NCBI RefSeq assembly: GCF_963855985.1
Contig: NC_087099.1
Location: 340,001 to 404,000, forward strand
Reading direction: 5' to 3'
DNA length: 64,000 bases
From: Ostrinia nubilalis
Taxonomy: Eukaryota > Arthropoda > Insecta > Lepidoptera > Crambidae
In this document: in pieces, positions 1-12,304 of the stretch
Numbering within the stretch: the stretch's first letter is position 1
Layout: each line of letters opens with the position of its first letter
The notes under the pieces: generated by a model
Told to the model about the DNA's origin: nothing
Database searches by the model: none
Seen by the model: only the letters and a program-made list of their open reading frames with translations
Translations under genes and position numbers: made by a program

Positions 1-20
1 TATCTATATTTTTAAACCGG

Positions 21-202
21 CAGACAGTGGTGACTGAGTTTGTTGCGGCGCTTCTTCTCAGCACTTGCCAAATGTTTGTCTCGAAGCGCTGGTAGGGCAA
101 AAAAAGAATGAGACATGTATAGGCTCCTTAAGAGCATTTGATGATTTGCAAGAATTAATTTAATTAGTCTAAACAAATAAAGAAAATTTTGATTTTGATT
201 TT
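21..202 (+). repeat. LINE-like 3' end, copy A
   Basis: This stretch begins CAGACAGTGGTGACTGAG and ends in AAACAAATAAAG followed by a TTTGATTTTGATT tail. A second copy in the same orientation lies at 42732-42888. A shared 3' region ending in a short simple-repeat tail is what truncated non-LTR retrotransposons leave behind. No coding sequence remains, so the clade is not assigned. Confidence 0.6.
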
Positions 203-2992
203 ATAAGAAGCAAGAGATGAGAAAATTGCAAGCTCATGCTTTTCATGAAATTAATATGAATATCATCAATAACACGTTCCTTGTAGGTATACTATTTTCA
301 AACTTAGTTACTCTTTGAGAGAATACCAGCTCTATGCCGAAGTTGAAAGCTCGCAGTTAAGCCCTTACCTACATTCCGAGCGACACTAATGAGAATTCTA
401 AGATGGGCTCTAGTGTGTGCCTTGCGCAGCACGCATGTTGATGGATGGTGCCCTCTATCGAGTGTTTACGAAACTATCCGAGAGCCTATCGGGAAACAAA
501 AACATTCTCGATTTGCAAAGGCATTAACAAGAGGAGTGGAATTTGCATAAATTTGCGTTAAGTAAATGGGACCCCTTGACAAGTTTAATCTTGTCTTCAC
601 AATTTATTGCCTCCTACTGCCGGCAGCCTTCTGGCCTTTGCTTAAATAAATATTTGTGTTTAGTTAAGTTAGAGAACTCATGAGTGATTATTTTCAGCAA
701 ACAGTTTTCTATTGCTCTAGTTCCCAGGTGGTCCCTTTGTGGTCTACCTCAATGATTTAATACCAATTTAAATGCTAATCTGCATCTGCATAAAATAAAC
801 TTGTAAAATTATTTGACACTAGAATATTTTAATCAAAGATATTTAAGTTGCCCCATCACTCACTTTGAAAATACTTAACCAAAAAGTAAACGGTTTCAAA
901 GGAATTTTAATAAAACCCTTATGACTTCAAAATCCGCTGACCGCTGAGATAGGAACGTAATACCCTCGTGGGTCAAGTTAAAGAAAACGATACAAGCAGT
1001 AACTTTACAAAAAGAAAACAGATTTTTAAAAGAAAAAAGAAAATTTTGATAAGAAATTTTACTGCAGTGAACAAATACTATGCTAAAGCTTATGTTTTGT
1101 TTAAAAAAAACATTTATAAATATACTATGAGTGGTCAATCTCAAAATGGCTACTGAATTAGATATTTTTTTTTAGTCAGCACTCACAATTTTAAAATTAT
1201 TTGCTTTGCAACTGCACATCAGCTCAACATAATGTTATGATTACATGTTGCTTTCTCGTAACTTGAACCACGGTGTTCTTAAACTCTCAATTGTACCCCG
1301 ACCCCGGCAGCCCTGAACTGAAAACTAACAATGTACTGAGCCCGCCGCATCACGAAAATGTGAAAACTTCCTCTAAACTAGCCGTTCTTTAACTTTGCCC
1401 CGGTATTCGGCTACCTATATTTTGTTGCTTTGAAGCTTGCAGCTCGATTTAAGAGATGTATTGGCTCTACTTTCGTCACGTTTGGGAGCAGTCAATTTGT
1501 TTTCTGGAAATTTTCATCACTTCTTTTTACTGGTTTTTTACTGGTCTACAAAGTCATTCACTTGATCTAATGACTTAGATCTAACAAGAGTTTTAGTGCT
1601 GAAAACGAGTTTCCTTTTCGAAAGAGAACTTTATTTGGAGCTTAGCAGTAGTAGTAATATGTAAAATGCACTTTGGACTTGCGTTGTTTATACGATGTAC
1701 AAATTTAATAAGCTAGGTAGCCATTGAGCCGAGGATTGTGTCACCATAGTGCGGCTAATGTCTTGCCGCTTCCCGCGCGGGCCCGGCGCAATCAGCCGGC
1801 TGATGACATAAACAACCACTTCCACGTTTGAGCCACGCGTGCCACTAGGGTTGGCTACCAAGGAAACAAGGCAACTAACTAATCGATAGTTATAAAATAA
1901 CAAATTTTGGCTTCCAAAGAAGAGTCGAATTCAAAGGGCCTACGAACATACATAATGGTTTACTTATCTTAGGACTGTAAGTATTTTTAAAAACGTTATT
2001 TAGCTAAGTAAATTCATACTTAATACTTTTTACTGCCATTCAACATAATATAACCTTGTTAAAATAAAATAATCGTCTTTAAAAACCTTTTATCTGAACG
2101 CGAGACTTGGAGCAATTCACTATTGTTTATTTCAACGAGCGCTAATCGTCTTCATCTTTCCGACCCCACAGAAGTGGAAAAGTGTAATTCCACGTAATAG
2201 TTGTAGATGGCGGTTATCTGGCGACCACAAAAACTTCCCGCTTTTAATTACAACGGCTCGAATAAAGATAAGAATGCAAAGTTCTCCGGAGACGTTGGTG
2301 GCCTCACTGTCACGGGCAGCCATGCAACCTTATGTTTCGATATTACATAAATTAGGGCTCACAGTTGAAAAGGTAGATAAAATAGTTTACAAAATGAAGA
2401 TTTCATTTCCATTCGAAAGAAACATTTCTTATAGAGAGAAGTAAAAAATAAAAGCCGCACGTCGTGTAACGTCACACGCACCACGTTACTAAAGTATTAA
2501 TAATGCAGTAATTACTAATTTTATAATTTGTCAAAGTTATGACATCCGCTGTGACCCGCGCCAGGCCCCGAACATAGTTCCCGATACGGTCTGCCCAGAG
2601 CCGCGAGAGCCGTGACCGTGACGTCACCCGCGTTACAAACGAATTAATATAATTTTAACGCCGCTTCCTCCACATAAATTACTCTTATCACAACGCTTTT
2701 TTCTGAGCACTTCTGTAATGGAGAGCTCTTTGTGGGATTATTTATGGCCTATTCTTGCCGTTTGCATGATTTGAATTTAGTGTAATTTCCTTTATGTTTC
2801 TTGGTCGGAAATTTATTTATGATTTTCGGGAAGACAATGTGGATTTTATTATGTTAATGCCGTTATTATAAGAATGAATGGGGAGAATGGGTTTGATTTC
2901 TATCTAATAATTGTTAGTGTTGAAAATTACATTCAACAGGCTCTGCTTCGCATTTTGAAATTTAAAATGATCAACGGCCTCATTTTCTATCT
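203..2992. other. intergenic, no gene seen
   Basis: This is AT-rich DNA with no supportable coding region. Two patches stand out by CpG content: about 1735-1865 and about 2550-2640. The short open frames here have no recognisable domain. Confidence 0.5.
1735..1865. promoter_or_regulatory. CG-rich patch, possible conserved noncoding element
   Basis: A roughly 130-bp CG-rich block contains CCGCGCGGGCCCGGCGC-like sequence followed by a run resembling neither a repeat nor an exon. In an AT-rich Hox intergenic region such blocks are candidate enhancers. This rests on composition only. A 71-residue minus-strand frame covers it but shows no known motif. Confidence 0.2.
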
Positions 2993-3030
2993 CATAAAAT
3001 AAAATAAAAATTACTTTATTTTATTTTATG
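2993..3030. repeat. perfect 16-bp hairpin, loop 6
   Basis: CATAAAATAAAATAAA at 2993-3008 is exactly inverted at 3015-3030, with a 6-base loop. It is low-complexity AT sequence, so it could be a chance fold or the remains of a small element. Confidence 0.6.
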
Positions 3031-3861
3031 CACTTTTTGTAGTTGGTTGCCAACTATACATTTTGTAGTTGGCAACCCTACAGAAGTTAAAATACACTTC
3101 CTATACCAAAATGGTTCCTGTTTCACAACGCATTATAGTACACACGCCAATTGAGCCGACTCGTGTGCCGTAAACTGGAGTGAGCCGTAGAACAGAGTAC
3201 CATTTATGTGCCTGACCTGAAGTCATGTTAATATTTTTGAGGCAACAATATTATGTAGTAGTATGTATAAAATGTATGAGTATTTTTTTGGAACAAATTA
3301 CAGATAGAAGTCTTCCACATAACATACGATTACGTGCATCTTGCTATGTTGTCATTTAACTGATCGTCCATAGAAATTAGTCATCCCAGCAGTATGCTTA
3401 ATTAATAATGCTTATTTTATTTATTGCAGAGATAAAGAGATTTCAAAAATCAGATAACTTTACCATCTTTTGACATAATTGTGTATAATGCATATGCATG
3501 TATGAAAGAGAAGTTTTGAATGTGCATATTGGACTGTACCAAGCAAATAATGAAATGAAGTAAATAGAGTCGAATTGTTAATCCGCGACTTACGCCCAAG
3601 TGTGCACAGCTAAGCACACACTATGTGTAAGCATGTAAAACAGGTAGCACTGATCAAAGTGATCGCTAACGAACGTGCGCGAGTGTACTCTACTGTCAAT
3701 AAGGTTTCAGTATAGCTAAGCCTATAGCAACTTATTTTAAGCCTCATGAGCTTCACTTGTCTTAAGTTGAAGTAATTAACTCCAAAGCAATGATTTAGCT
3801 ACAGGTATTAAACAAAGCTATATTTGGGTGATATTGTAAGTGTAAACACTAACTGGCAGAC
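3031..3861. other. intergenic, nothing further seen
   Basis: No gene is visible. At 3040-3080 a GTAGTTGG-type string occurs twice about 25 bp apart and resembles a fragment of a small repeat. The rest is AT-rich and unremarkable. Confidence 0.45.
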
Positions 3862-3864
3862 TAA

Positions 3865-3979
3865 TGCCCGTTTTCACCATAATCCCTAATTTTTAAGTGA
3901 CCCCTATGACAACACAATTCCTGTTATGTTTTACCTTAGGGGTGACTTAAAATTTAGGGATTGATGGTGAAAACGGGCA
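3865..3979. mobile_element. 115-bp MITE with TAA target duplication
   Basis: Terminal inverted repeats start TGCCCGTTTTCACCAT and extend inward over about 45 bp with a few mismatches. The 3-bp direct repeat TAA flanks both ends (3862-3864 and 3980-3982). A 3-bp TWA duplication is typical of PIF/Harbinger elements, so this is probably a non-autonomous Harbinger MITE. It has no coding capacity. Confidence 0.7.
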
Positions 3980-3982
3980 TAA

Positions 3983-6900
3983 TTCTCGCATATATCTGTC
4001 TGATAATATAACGGTAAGAAAATGTTTTTCAGGCGACATAACTACAAAGAAAACTCTGCAGGTTCGTGCCCTCTCCTAACACATGTCGTCACGATTGGAC
4101 AGGGTAAGTAATGATGCACTAATGAGGCGACGGCTTTGCCACAGCATTATCAGATTAAGGGCATTCAACAATTTTGCTACCCCATTTTAGACCATCCGTA
4201 TAAGGAGAAAAGAGCTACTAGATACAAGTTTTTTTTTCGGTAGACATCTATTTGGTAGGTATAGTCGTCAAAAATGTGTACTTAGAAAGAATAAAATAAC
4301 GAAAACGTGTTCAAATTACATCAGTTTGCAAAATATTTGTAAATTCAAGGTAAATAAAGTACTTCACCTTACAATTTGCTTGGTCTTGTATCGAGGTGCA
4401 CTTACCTGAAACAAAAATATGCAATGAATTTAATGGAGTCTGGAGAATGTAGAAATTAGTTTAAAGCTTTCTATAATAATCATCATATAACCAAGTTTAT
4501 ATTATTTGAGAAAACCTTATCATCTGAATACAATATCTAATCTAGATATCGACTTACAGACAGGTCTCAGGACAATTTGTAGATTTCGAAATACAGACTG
4601 AAAGATATAAGAACAATGGTAGAAACAGTTACATCCAATCAATTCCATCTAACCAAAGAAAACGGCAGTAATTGCAGCGACGTGTCGTCAGGATAGTCCG
4701 CGCCCGCGCAGTAATGACAGGCTAACGACCGACATTAGCTATTACAGTTACTGTCTTTTTATAATCAGCTGCTTCCATGAGAAATTACAACTTCTGTATA
4801 GACAACCCCTGAATTGCGTACACATATTAAAATGTGATAATATTTTAACGAATTATGTATACATAAAATAATATTTTGGTTTCATCGATTACCTATCCCG
4901 GTGTCATTCGTTGACGAACATCAATACATTGATTTAATATTCAATTAATTAGTGCATGACACGAAGAGATCTCGGTGTGAATAAATAATTTTATAGTTAG
5001 AAAGCAAATTAAATCCCTCAATTTTCAATTTTAGTTACTTTCAGTTAGAACTTACCTGTCTTAATAGACGTCTATACAGCAACTTAAAATCTACATTATA
5101 CGATGTAGCTTTTGTGAAGTTTCTTAATGAATAAATTAATTATCTTACTGTATTTTATCCTAGCTTTTACTAGAAGAGCTACTACGACTACATTTACTTT
5201 ACTCCAAACCGGACAATAACGTTGCATGTTAAGTAAACCACCGCCTCCTTTCTCCTCGGTCACATTACTCACGAAACAAAGGTCTGGGCAGATCGTCTAG
5301 ACGCACCGCAACAATTTGCCTCTAATGGACAGGGCCCATTACAAAAATAGTCGAGTAAACCATCCGCCGGATCCGGCACTTTTCCGGGAACGGACGGGAC
5401 GAGAGTTTAAGCTACACGTCCAGTTTAATGCAAGCTGATGTGCAAGCGATGCATGCACCAGTACCTTGCATCAGTTGCATGTTGTAAATTTTCTTGCATT
5501 TTTGTGTTCCAACATTTCAACAAGTGAGGTAAGAGGAAATTCGTAAGTCACGTCCTAGAGAGAAACACACAAATATAATTATGTTACTGTCAATACCACT
5601 TATGACTGGAAAAATCAATCAAAAGTGGTTTTAACGATATCCTAGTATGGTGTACCTAATAAATCTTGATAAGGTGATAAGGTTTTGTTCACTATTTTTA
5701 TTCTTAATCCTTCAGCAATATATCGAAGCTAGCGAAAAGTAGCTTCGCTTGTAGTGTAATGCCGTGTTCAGCGGCATGCAGCGGCTGCTGCCTGGCTAAT
5801 AGCCGTCTCAATTGGCTTAACTGTGAAATGTATTTGTGAACGCGTCCTGTCGTGGGTATCCCAACAATGCACCAGCAGAATTCCCGGAGCATCAGATGGT
5901 AGGTAGCTCATTGAGGAATCACTAAGAATACGCCATTGAAAAAAACTATCAAACTTAAGATTTTTAATTTCATATTCTGCTTTTAGTGTTACTCGTAGCT
6001 GGGCATTGCTAAACCATTTCGATACATAAAAGAGAAATCATCAAAGTGACTCTATCGTCCTTCTGTAGACATGATGGAGCAGTTACATAAATCAGATATC
6101 ATCAAAGTGACTCTATAAACTGTGAACATCAGTGAACTTTTAATTCCCAATAAATGAAAAGTGTATGCTGGCTAAATATTTAGAGTGTATTATTGATTTT
6201 GGCGATATTTATTATACCCCAAAATAAATAAGTAGTATATTGCGCACTAGCCCATTCAAACGCGATCCCACACGGCAGTATATCGCTCCGCGCACAACAC
6301 AGCAGAACAGCGTCGAAATTAGTTTCCTGGTTCGACTCATAACTCAGGCCCTTTCATGATAATTTAATCCGCTAGTAATTCGGCCTTTTGTCAGATCTCG
6401 CACATCCGCGCTCAGGGCGGATGTCGAAGATGTCGCAATTTTAGATGGGACATTATTATTATGTAATTTTTTTAAAGCTTGTAATTAGGTTACAATAATG
6501 CGGTTTTATATTTAGAGTTCACCGAAATCGACTGGTATGTAATTTAATTCACAGTGACTAAAGGTATTTAATTTAAGTATGCCTCATGTAAAAATACTTT
6601 ACTTCTAAGTATTTCTATTAAGATTTCTATTAAGTATAATATATATGTATATAGCCAGTTAGAACCAATGAGCATCCCAATTCTGAAACTTTTAAGTCTT
6701 ACATTTTTTATCTACTACGATAGATCATGGTATATTTGGGAAATGGATTAACCTATGAGTAGGTAAAGCTATGAATTGCGTTGCAATTGAATGATGGAGC
6801 TGGCATTACCACCGATAGCCTACCTTATAGATGGAAATATTAGAAAGTAGGTTGATTTCTTTCCTTTCTATCGCTTCCAGACCCTAGTATCCACGTCCCT

Positions 6901-7170
6901 GTATCAAATGGAGCTGGCCGTCCCACCGGACACGGTTCCGTGGAGTTCCGGACGCGGCAGCGGGACACTCCTATTATTGGCTCTCGGTGCAGCCGGCGAT
7001 CGCGTCTAATACAACGCGACAACGAACGTTGCTGAAATTCAACTTATTTGGAACTTACCTCTATGATTTCTAGCAACGTTGCAATGTAGCTACAAAGTTG
7101 CCACTCACTCGCCCCTATTTGAATCTGCAGATCTAGACACTAACCAAGTCATGACGTCATTACAAAGTAA
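3983..7170. other. intergenic, no gene seen
   Basis: No supportable exon is present. CpG-rich patches lie at about 4670-4740, 5215-5410, 6245-6450 and 6890-7020 and might be regulatory. A short direct duplication, ATCATCAAAGTGACTCTAT, occurs near 6037 and 6097. Confidence 0.45.
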
Positions 7171-8456
7171 TAGTCCAGTCATTTAAGCTTAAATTAGGTA
7201 AGAATCTCGGAATTAGAGATACCCAGCTGTAAGTCTGTAAATACTTGTATATTGACATCCTAAAAGTTGTCTCAAAACCTACATATGGTAGGGTGTAAGC
7301 AACTATTAAATTTTAAGGTCAAAGGTCACAAAAATCGGTTTTTTGCGCTTTTTTTGGAAATATCTCATTTCCTATAGGTTTTTTGCTATTTGTATTTATT
7401 ATCAATATTGTAGAATACTAAATTCTCTACAAAGGACAATGTTCGTTCTCCATACATTGTTCGCCTAAGAACCAACAATTTTGACATATTACTACCCGAA
7501 AGCGAAATAATACGATTCTGTGTGTAAGAACAATGATTCCTGATGGACACTTGCCATAAAATTAATGATTAAGAATATTAAATCACAGCGATTTTATAAT
7601 ATGTCGTTTATGACAACATGGCGTCTAATGTATTGTGTGAATGTGTGTGAATGTATGAACACCGATTCGCGAAAAATGTTTTGTATTGTCGTCACGCCGA
7701 GTCGCAGCCAAATAGTATAAAATAATAGAACAAGTTTTAGAAATACAACTCGGCATTCCACATTTATAATATGCCCACATATTGCACGTAAATAAACAAC
7801 ATGAATCGTAGGTTGTTTCCACCCTTGTCATCTGACACATGAAATAAACTCCTATTGTATTATAGATATCGAAGCCGAATCGTATATAATAATAGAATGG
7901 GTTTTGGAGATCACTCGGGGTTCCACTTTTATAAAAAACCTACATATTGCATAAAAATAACACGAATCATGAGTTTTCTTTTCACCATTTACATCTGACA
8001 CGAGATAACAAACTCCTATCTCCATGACTACCGTCGTAGTCTATGCCAAAGACTACAATATTTTAAGCAAGAAGTTTCAAACCTTAGCGGCTACAGTAAC
8101 CCCTGGGCCACATACATCATGATAACATTCGGTCGACACCGGAACGAAGTCTTGCGATTATGCAAAAAAGCATCGTATTCTAGTGCGGCTATATTATCAC
8201 GTTCAACCGGGGTTTTAATTCGACTAAATTCCTGACTAAAGACTGGAAGAAAATACGCCGCATTGTATGAGCACTTCGTGTTCGTTAAAGCGGCTTCAGA
8301 TCTAGAGCCCACATAGTTTTCTTTCCAATAATATCCGCAAGTAGCGCTGCATGATCTTTACAACAAAAACGGCAATAGTTATTAAGGTGCCAAAATTATA
8401 TGATTACTTTGGCACGGTATTATACACGTTCGAAGATTTGTCATTTTCATTCATTT

Positions 8457-8620
8457 CATCATCATCATCATCATTTCAGCCACAGGACGTCCACCACTAC
8501 TGAACATAGGCCTCCCCCAATGACTTCCACATCGCACGGTTGGTAGCGGCCTGCATCCAGCGCCTTCCCGCTACCTTTATCAGGTCGTCGGTCCACCTTG
8601 TGGTGGGTTGACATTGCAGA
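8457..8620 (-). mobile_element. RTE-type LINE 3' end fragment
   Basis: Read on the minus strand, this encodes a peptide with GRRWMQAATNRAMWKSLGEA, the C-terminal signature of RTE-clade reverse transcriptases, and then a (GAT)n tail, seen on the plus strand as repeated CAT. It is 5'-truncated, as is usual for LINEs. Fragments of the same clade lie at 8803-9042, 14396-14580 and 41241-41297. Confidence 0.8.
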
Positions 8621-8802
8621 ATATGACTTTTGATAGGTTCATCATAGAATTCGGCGGGGATATCCTCACGGAGGAAGTTCGAAAAAGGGCGGAACAAGAT
8701 CTTATAATAATGCAAGGCCGAAGCTGTAACGCGCGTGCTCCTACGTGTAATCCGGCGAGTATGCAATAAATAGTAATGTCTGGTAAATAGTGGTAATACG
8801 TA

Positions 8803-9042
8803 TCGTTCGTTCGTTCGTTTCAGCCGAAAAGACGTCCACTGCTGGACAAAGGCCTCCCCCAAGGATTTCCACGAAGACCGATCCTGCACCGCTCGCATAC
8901 AGGCACCTCCCGCGACCTTCACCAGATCGTCGGTCTACCTAGTGGGAGGCCTGCCCACGCTACGTCTTTCGGCTCGTGGTCGCCACTCAAGAACTTTCCT
9001 GCCCCAGCGGCCATCAGCTCTACGAGCTATGTGCCCCGCCCC
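8803..9042 (-). mobile_element. second RTE-type LINE 3' end fragment
   Basis: The minus strand again shows an RTE C-terminus, with WKSLGEAFVQQW shortly before the end, and a (GAAC)n tail (TTCG repeats on the plus strand). Sequence and tail differ from the fragment at 8457, so this is another RTE subfamily inserted nearby rather than a duplication. The reverse transcriptase core is absent. Confidence 0.8.
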
Positions 9043-10277
9043 GTCTATGTCTATATGCGCTACGATTACAGGGTATCATTTTGCATAGTCGCAAGACTTC
9101 ACTCCGCTGCTGTCAAATCAATGTCGCATAATGTTATCGCAATGTGTGTGGCCCTTGGCCAAATCACAGAAGCCTATGCGAAGAAAGAGCACTTGAATGA
9201 CAATGAAAATCAGGGTTACCATTTTATAAGATCTCCTCACTATTGAGGGTAACAAAGTAACATTAATAATCTAGCCATTAATTACATTTATTACCTATAC
9301 GAGAAAGTAAAGCAACATGCGGTTTTATTTTAATTTGTAAAATATTTGTAACAGTTTGTTCTAAGTTTAGTTTTACAACAGTATTGCTGTTTCAGCTGTC
9401 ACTGTGAAGCTTTGGGAAAATAAATAAATAGAAAAAATATTAACATAAATATTTATTTAAGTTTTATGTTCATTATCATAATATGCCAATTTAAGTTACA
9501 CTGTGTGACAGTCTTTGACACTAAACAAACTCTTCAGCTTAATAATACCTACCTACAGGGCGTTTTTATAGTTACTCTTGCTGATGAAACAAGAAGGGTT
9601 GATTCTACTACTGAAATACAACTACTTTTCTTACAGGACCAATATCAAATTCTCAAAAAAATTCACATTCTCGTGATGGTGATAATTTCTATGGAGAGGT
9701 TTTTTTTTATATTCGGTCTCTTGGGATAAGTTATTCCATTTGAGCAGTAGAATTAATCCTTTTTATTTGATCACATATAAAAATAACACAAGTGTTTAGG
9801 AAAACTTCTTCTTTGGTATGGTATCACTACGGAGTTATAATGGCGGCAACTCTGTATCACTGACTTGTAACTTTCAAACAGTATGAATAATAAGGGCACC
9901 ACATTGGTTTTATTTCTGAAAAAAGGCTTTCACTTTTAGTACTAACCCTTTAGCACTATTTCATTGAAATAAAAATACAATAAACGCACAGAAGACTGAA
10001 ATTGAGTCAACTGACGTGACATTTATAATTTGTTGACATTATGACAGTTTGACAAGACTAGGGATTGAAAAAGTAAAATGACAATTTATTAAAACGATTC
10101 ACAAGGATATAATCGATTAAAAATATTTATAAAATGTTCTGATACTTGCCTGTAGCGATTATCCAATCCTGGTTTCTACTGAAAAACTACCTCGTGGCAA
10201 GATTTTAATAAAATAATAAAATCTTTATCTTCTCTTTCACAATCTATAAAAGTTCATTTGGTCTATTATTATACATG
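9043..10277. other. insert interior, no gene seen
   Basis: AT-rich DNA with two short open frames that have no recognisable domain. No repeat boundary is obvious. Confidence 0.4.
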
Positions 10278-10588
10278 CGCTATGAATGAGGGTTTTCGCG
10301 ATTGAAAAATCCGCGAGATGGCAATACGTAGACGTGAGGTCCAAATGCTGCATTATTGGTTATTTTTGACATGACATTGACAGATAATATGTCAAAATCC
10401 ACCAATCATGCAGCATTTGGACCTCGCGTATACGTATTGCCATCTCGCGGATTTTTCAATCGCGAAAACCCTCATTCATAGCACATGTATGTCACAGATA
10501 TGTCAAAATCCACCAATCATGCAGCATTTGGACCTCGCGTCTACGTATTGCCATCTGGCGGATTTTTCAATCGCGAAAACCCTCATTG
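10278..10588. mobile_element. three-armed MITE (hairpin plus extra arm)
   Basis: Arm 1 (10278-10371) is the near-perfect inverted copy of arm 2 (10390-10482), so the two form a hairpin with ends ATGAGGGTTTTCGCGATTG. A third arm (about 10498-10587) repeats arm 2 in the same orientation. All three carry AATCCGC, a GATGGC-type string and GGACCTC. This looks like a MITE followed by a tandem half-copy, or two nested copies sharing an end. There is no coding capacity. Confidence 0.7.
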
Positions 10589-11165
10589 GCATAGATTATG
10601 AGAGACTGGCAACTATACTAGGTTGATATATGTTTCTCTCACTTCAACTGGCATTGGATTCAACATCGGATTCTGACACTTTTACAGTTATGATACCATG
10701 AATATCAGTTTATGGTCCTAATTATTTTCATTTTATTTACGACCTTCGACCAGTTGGACACTTTAGATAGCTTCTTGTAATAGTGTCAATATCTTTTTAG
10801 CTTTTAACGCAAATCTAGCCTTCAAAGCAGTTTAATCGATTTATTTTATTTTCAAAATCGATATTTTATTGTCTATGATGGCCGCAGGAACATCACTATA
10901 CATGGACTCCCAGCAATAAAGTACGGTAATGCCTCGTACAGATTTTATCGGCAAAAATTATGGAACTTGATAGGTTTTAGACCATGCCACGCACCAAAAC
11001 GTCCGGAAGTTGTAATAGTATTATAGAATAAACGTTAAAAGACTTATTTATTTAATTTTTCAATGCTTAAGTGTCCATTAGAATGAAAGGGTGCTTAATG
11101 TATTAAAAAAAATAGAAAATAATTATGATGGGTTAATGTTTTTGGGCGGTTTTTAGGCGGTTTCT
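10589..11165. other. insert interior, no gene seen
   Basis: AT-rich sequence with nothing recognisable. It ends in GGGCGGTTTTTAGGCGGTTTC just before the insertion boundary. Confidence 0.4.
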
Positions 11166-12304
11166 GACAATGTCCTTTTGTTTAAAAATTTTTTTATACG
11201 GTGAACCGTTTTCGAGATAGAGGGCGGAGAGCGCGCGGTCACTGCATCACTTCAGGTCAACTTAAGCGGTTTAGGTTTTTCATACAAAAGGATTTTCCCG
11301 CTAATTCCCGTGGGAATTTCGGTAATTACTTGTTGTAAATAAGCTTTAAGTTTACTAAGGTACCTACATGCCAAATTTCAAGCGTCTAACTTCCGTTAAG
11401 CGTTTAGATTTTTCATACAAAAGGATTTTCCCGCTAATTCCTGTTCCCGTGGGAATTCCTAAGTAAACTATAACCTGCCCAGGTGTATGAAGAATAATTG
11501 TACCAAGTTTCGTTAAAATCCGTCGAGTAGCTTTTGTTTCTATAAGGAACATACAGACGGACAGACAGACAAAAATTTTACTGATTGCATTTTTGGCATC
11601 AGTATCGATCACTAATCACCCCCTGATAGTTATTTTGAAAATATATTTCATGTATAGAATTCTGTCCGTCTGTATGTTCCTTATAGAAACAAAAACTACT
11701 CGACGGATTTTAACGAAACTTGGTACAATTATTCTTCATACACCTGGGCAGGTTATAGTATACTTAGGAATTCTCACGGGAACAGGAATTAGCGGGAAAA
11801 TCCTTTTGTATGAAAAATCTAAACGCTTAACGGAAGTTAGACGCTTGAAATTTGGCATGTAGGTACCTTAGTAAACTCAAAGCTTAGTTACAACAAGGAA
11901 TTCCCGAAATTCCCACAGGAATTAGCGGGAAAATCCTTTTGTATGAAAAATCTAAACCGCTTAAGTAGACCTGAAGTGATGCAGTGACCGCGCGCTCTCC
12001 GCCCTCTATCTCGAAAACGGTTCACCGTATAAAAAAAGTTTTTAAACAAAATTTGTAGAGAATTTAGTATTCTACAATATTGATAATAAATACAAATAGC
12101 AAAAAACCCACAGGAAATGAGATATTTCTAAAAAAGCGCAAAAAACCGATTTTTGTGACCGTTGACCTTGAAATTTAATAGTTGCTTACACCCTACCATA
12201 TGTAGGTTTTGAGACAACTTTTAGGGTGTCAATATACACTTATTTACAGACTTACAGCTGGGTATCTCGAATTCCGAGGTGAACTTACTATAATGACTGG
12301 ACTA

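Larger units (their letters stand above)
7434..11175. mobile_element. 3.74-kb insertion inside foldback element 1
   Basis: The right arm of the surrounding palindrome preserves the uninterrupted sequence CTCTACAAATTTTGTTT. In the left arm the same sequence is split after CTCTACAAA and resumes at 11176. The insert begins GGACAATGTTCG and ends CTGACAATGTCC, so an 8-bp direct repeat GACAATGT sits near both ends (7435-7442 and 11166-11173), as does a 5-bp inverted repeat GGACA/TGTCC. It contains two RTE tails and a triple-arm MITE, so it is itself a mosaic. No transposase frame is visible and its class is unknown. Confidence 0.6.
7173..12302. mobile_element. foldback transposon 1, split by an insertion
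   Basis: This is a long palindromic element. The right arm (11662-12302, 641 bp) is the inverted copy of a left arm in two pieces, 7173-7433 and 11177-11564, around a 97-bp spacer at 11565-11661. The ends read GTCCAGTCA and are flanked by TA on both sides (7171-7172 and 12303-12304), which is a Tc1/mariner-type target. Without the 3.74-kb insertion the element is about 1.39 kb. It encodes no transposase, so it must have been moved in trans. A second element with the same ends and size class lies at 35156-36537. Coordinates are from reading by eye and may be a few bases off. Confidence 0.75.

Noticed and set aside
8091..8312. 73-residue minus-strand frame
   Set aside because: Lies in the transposon insertion with no recognisable domain.
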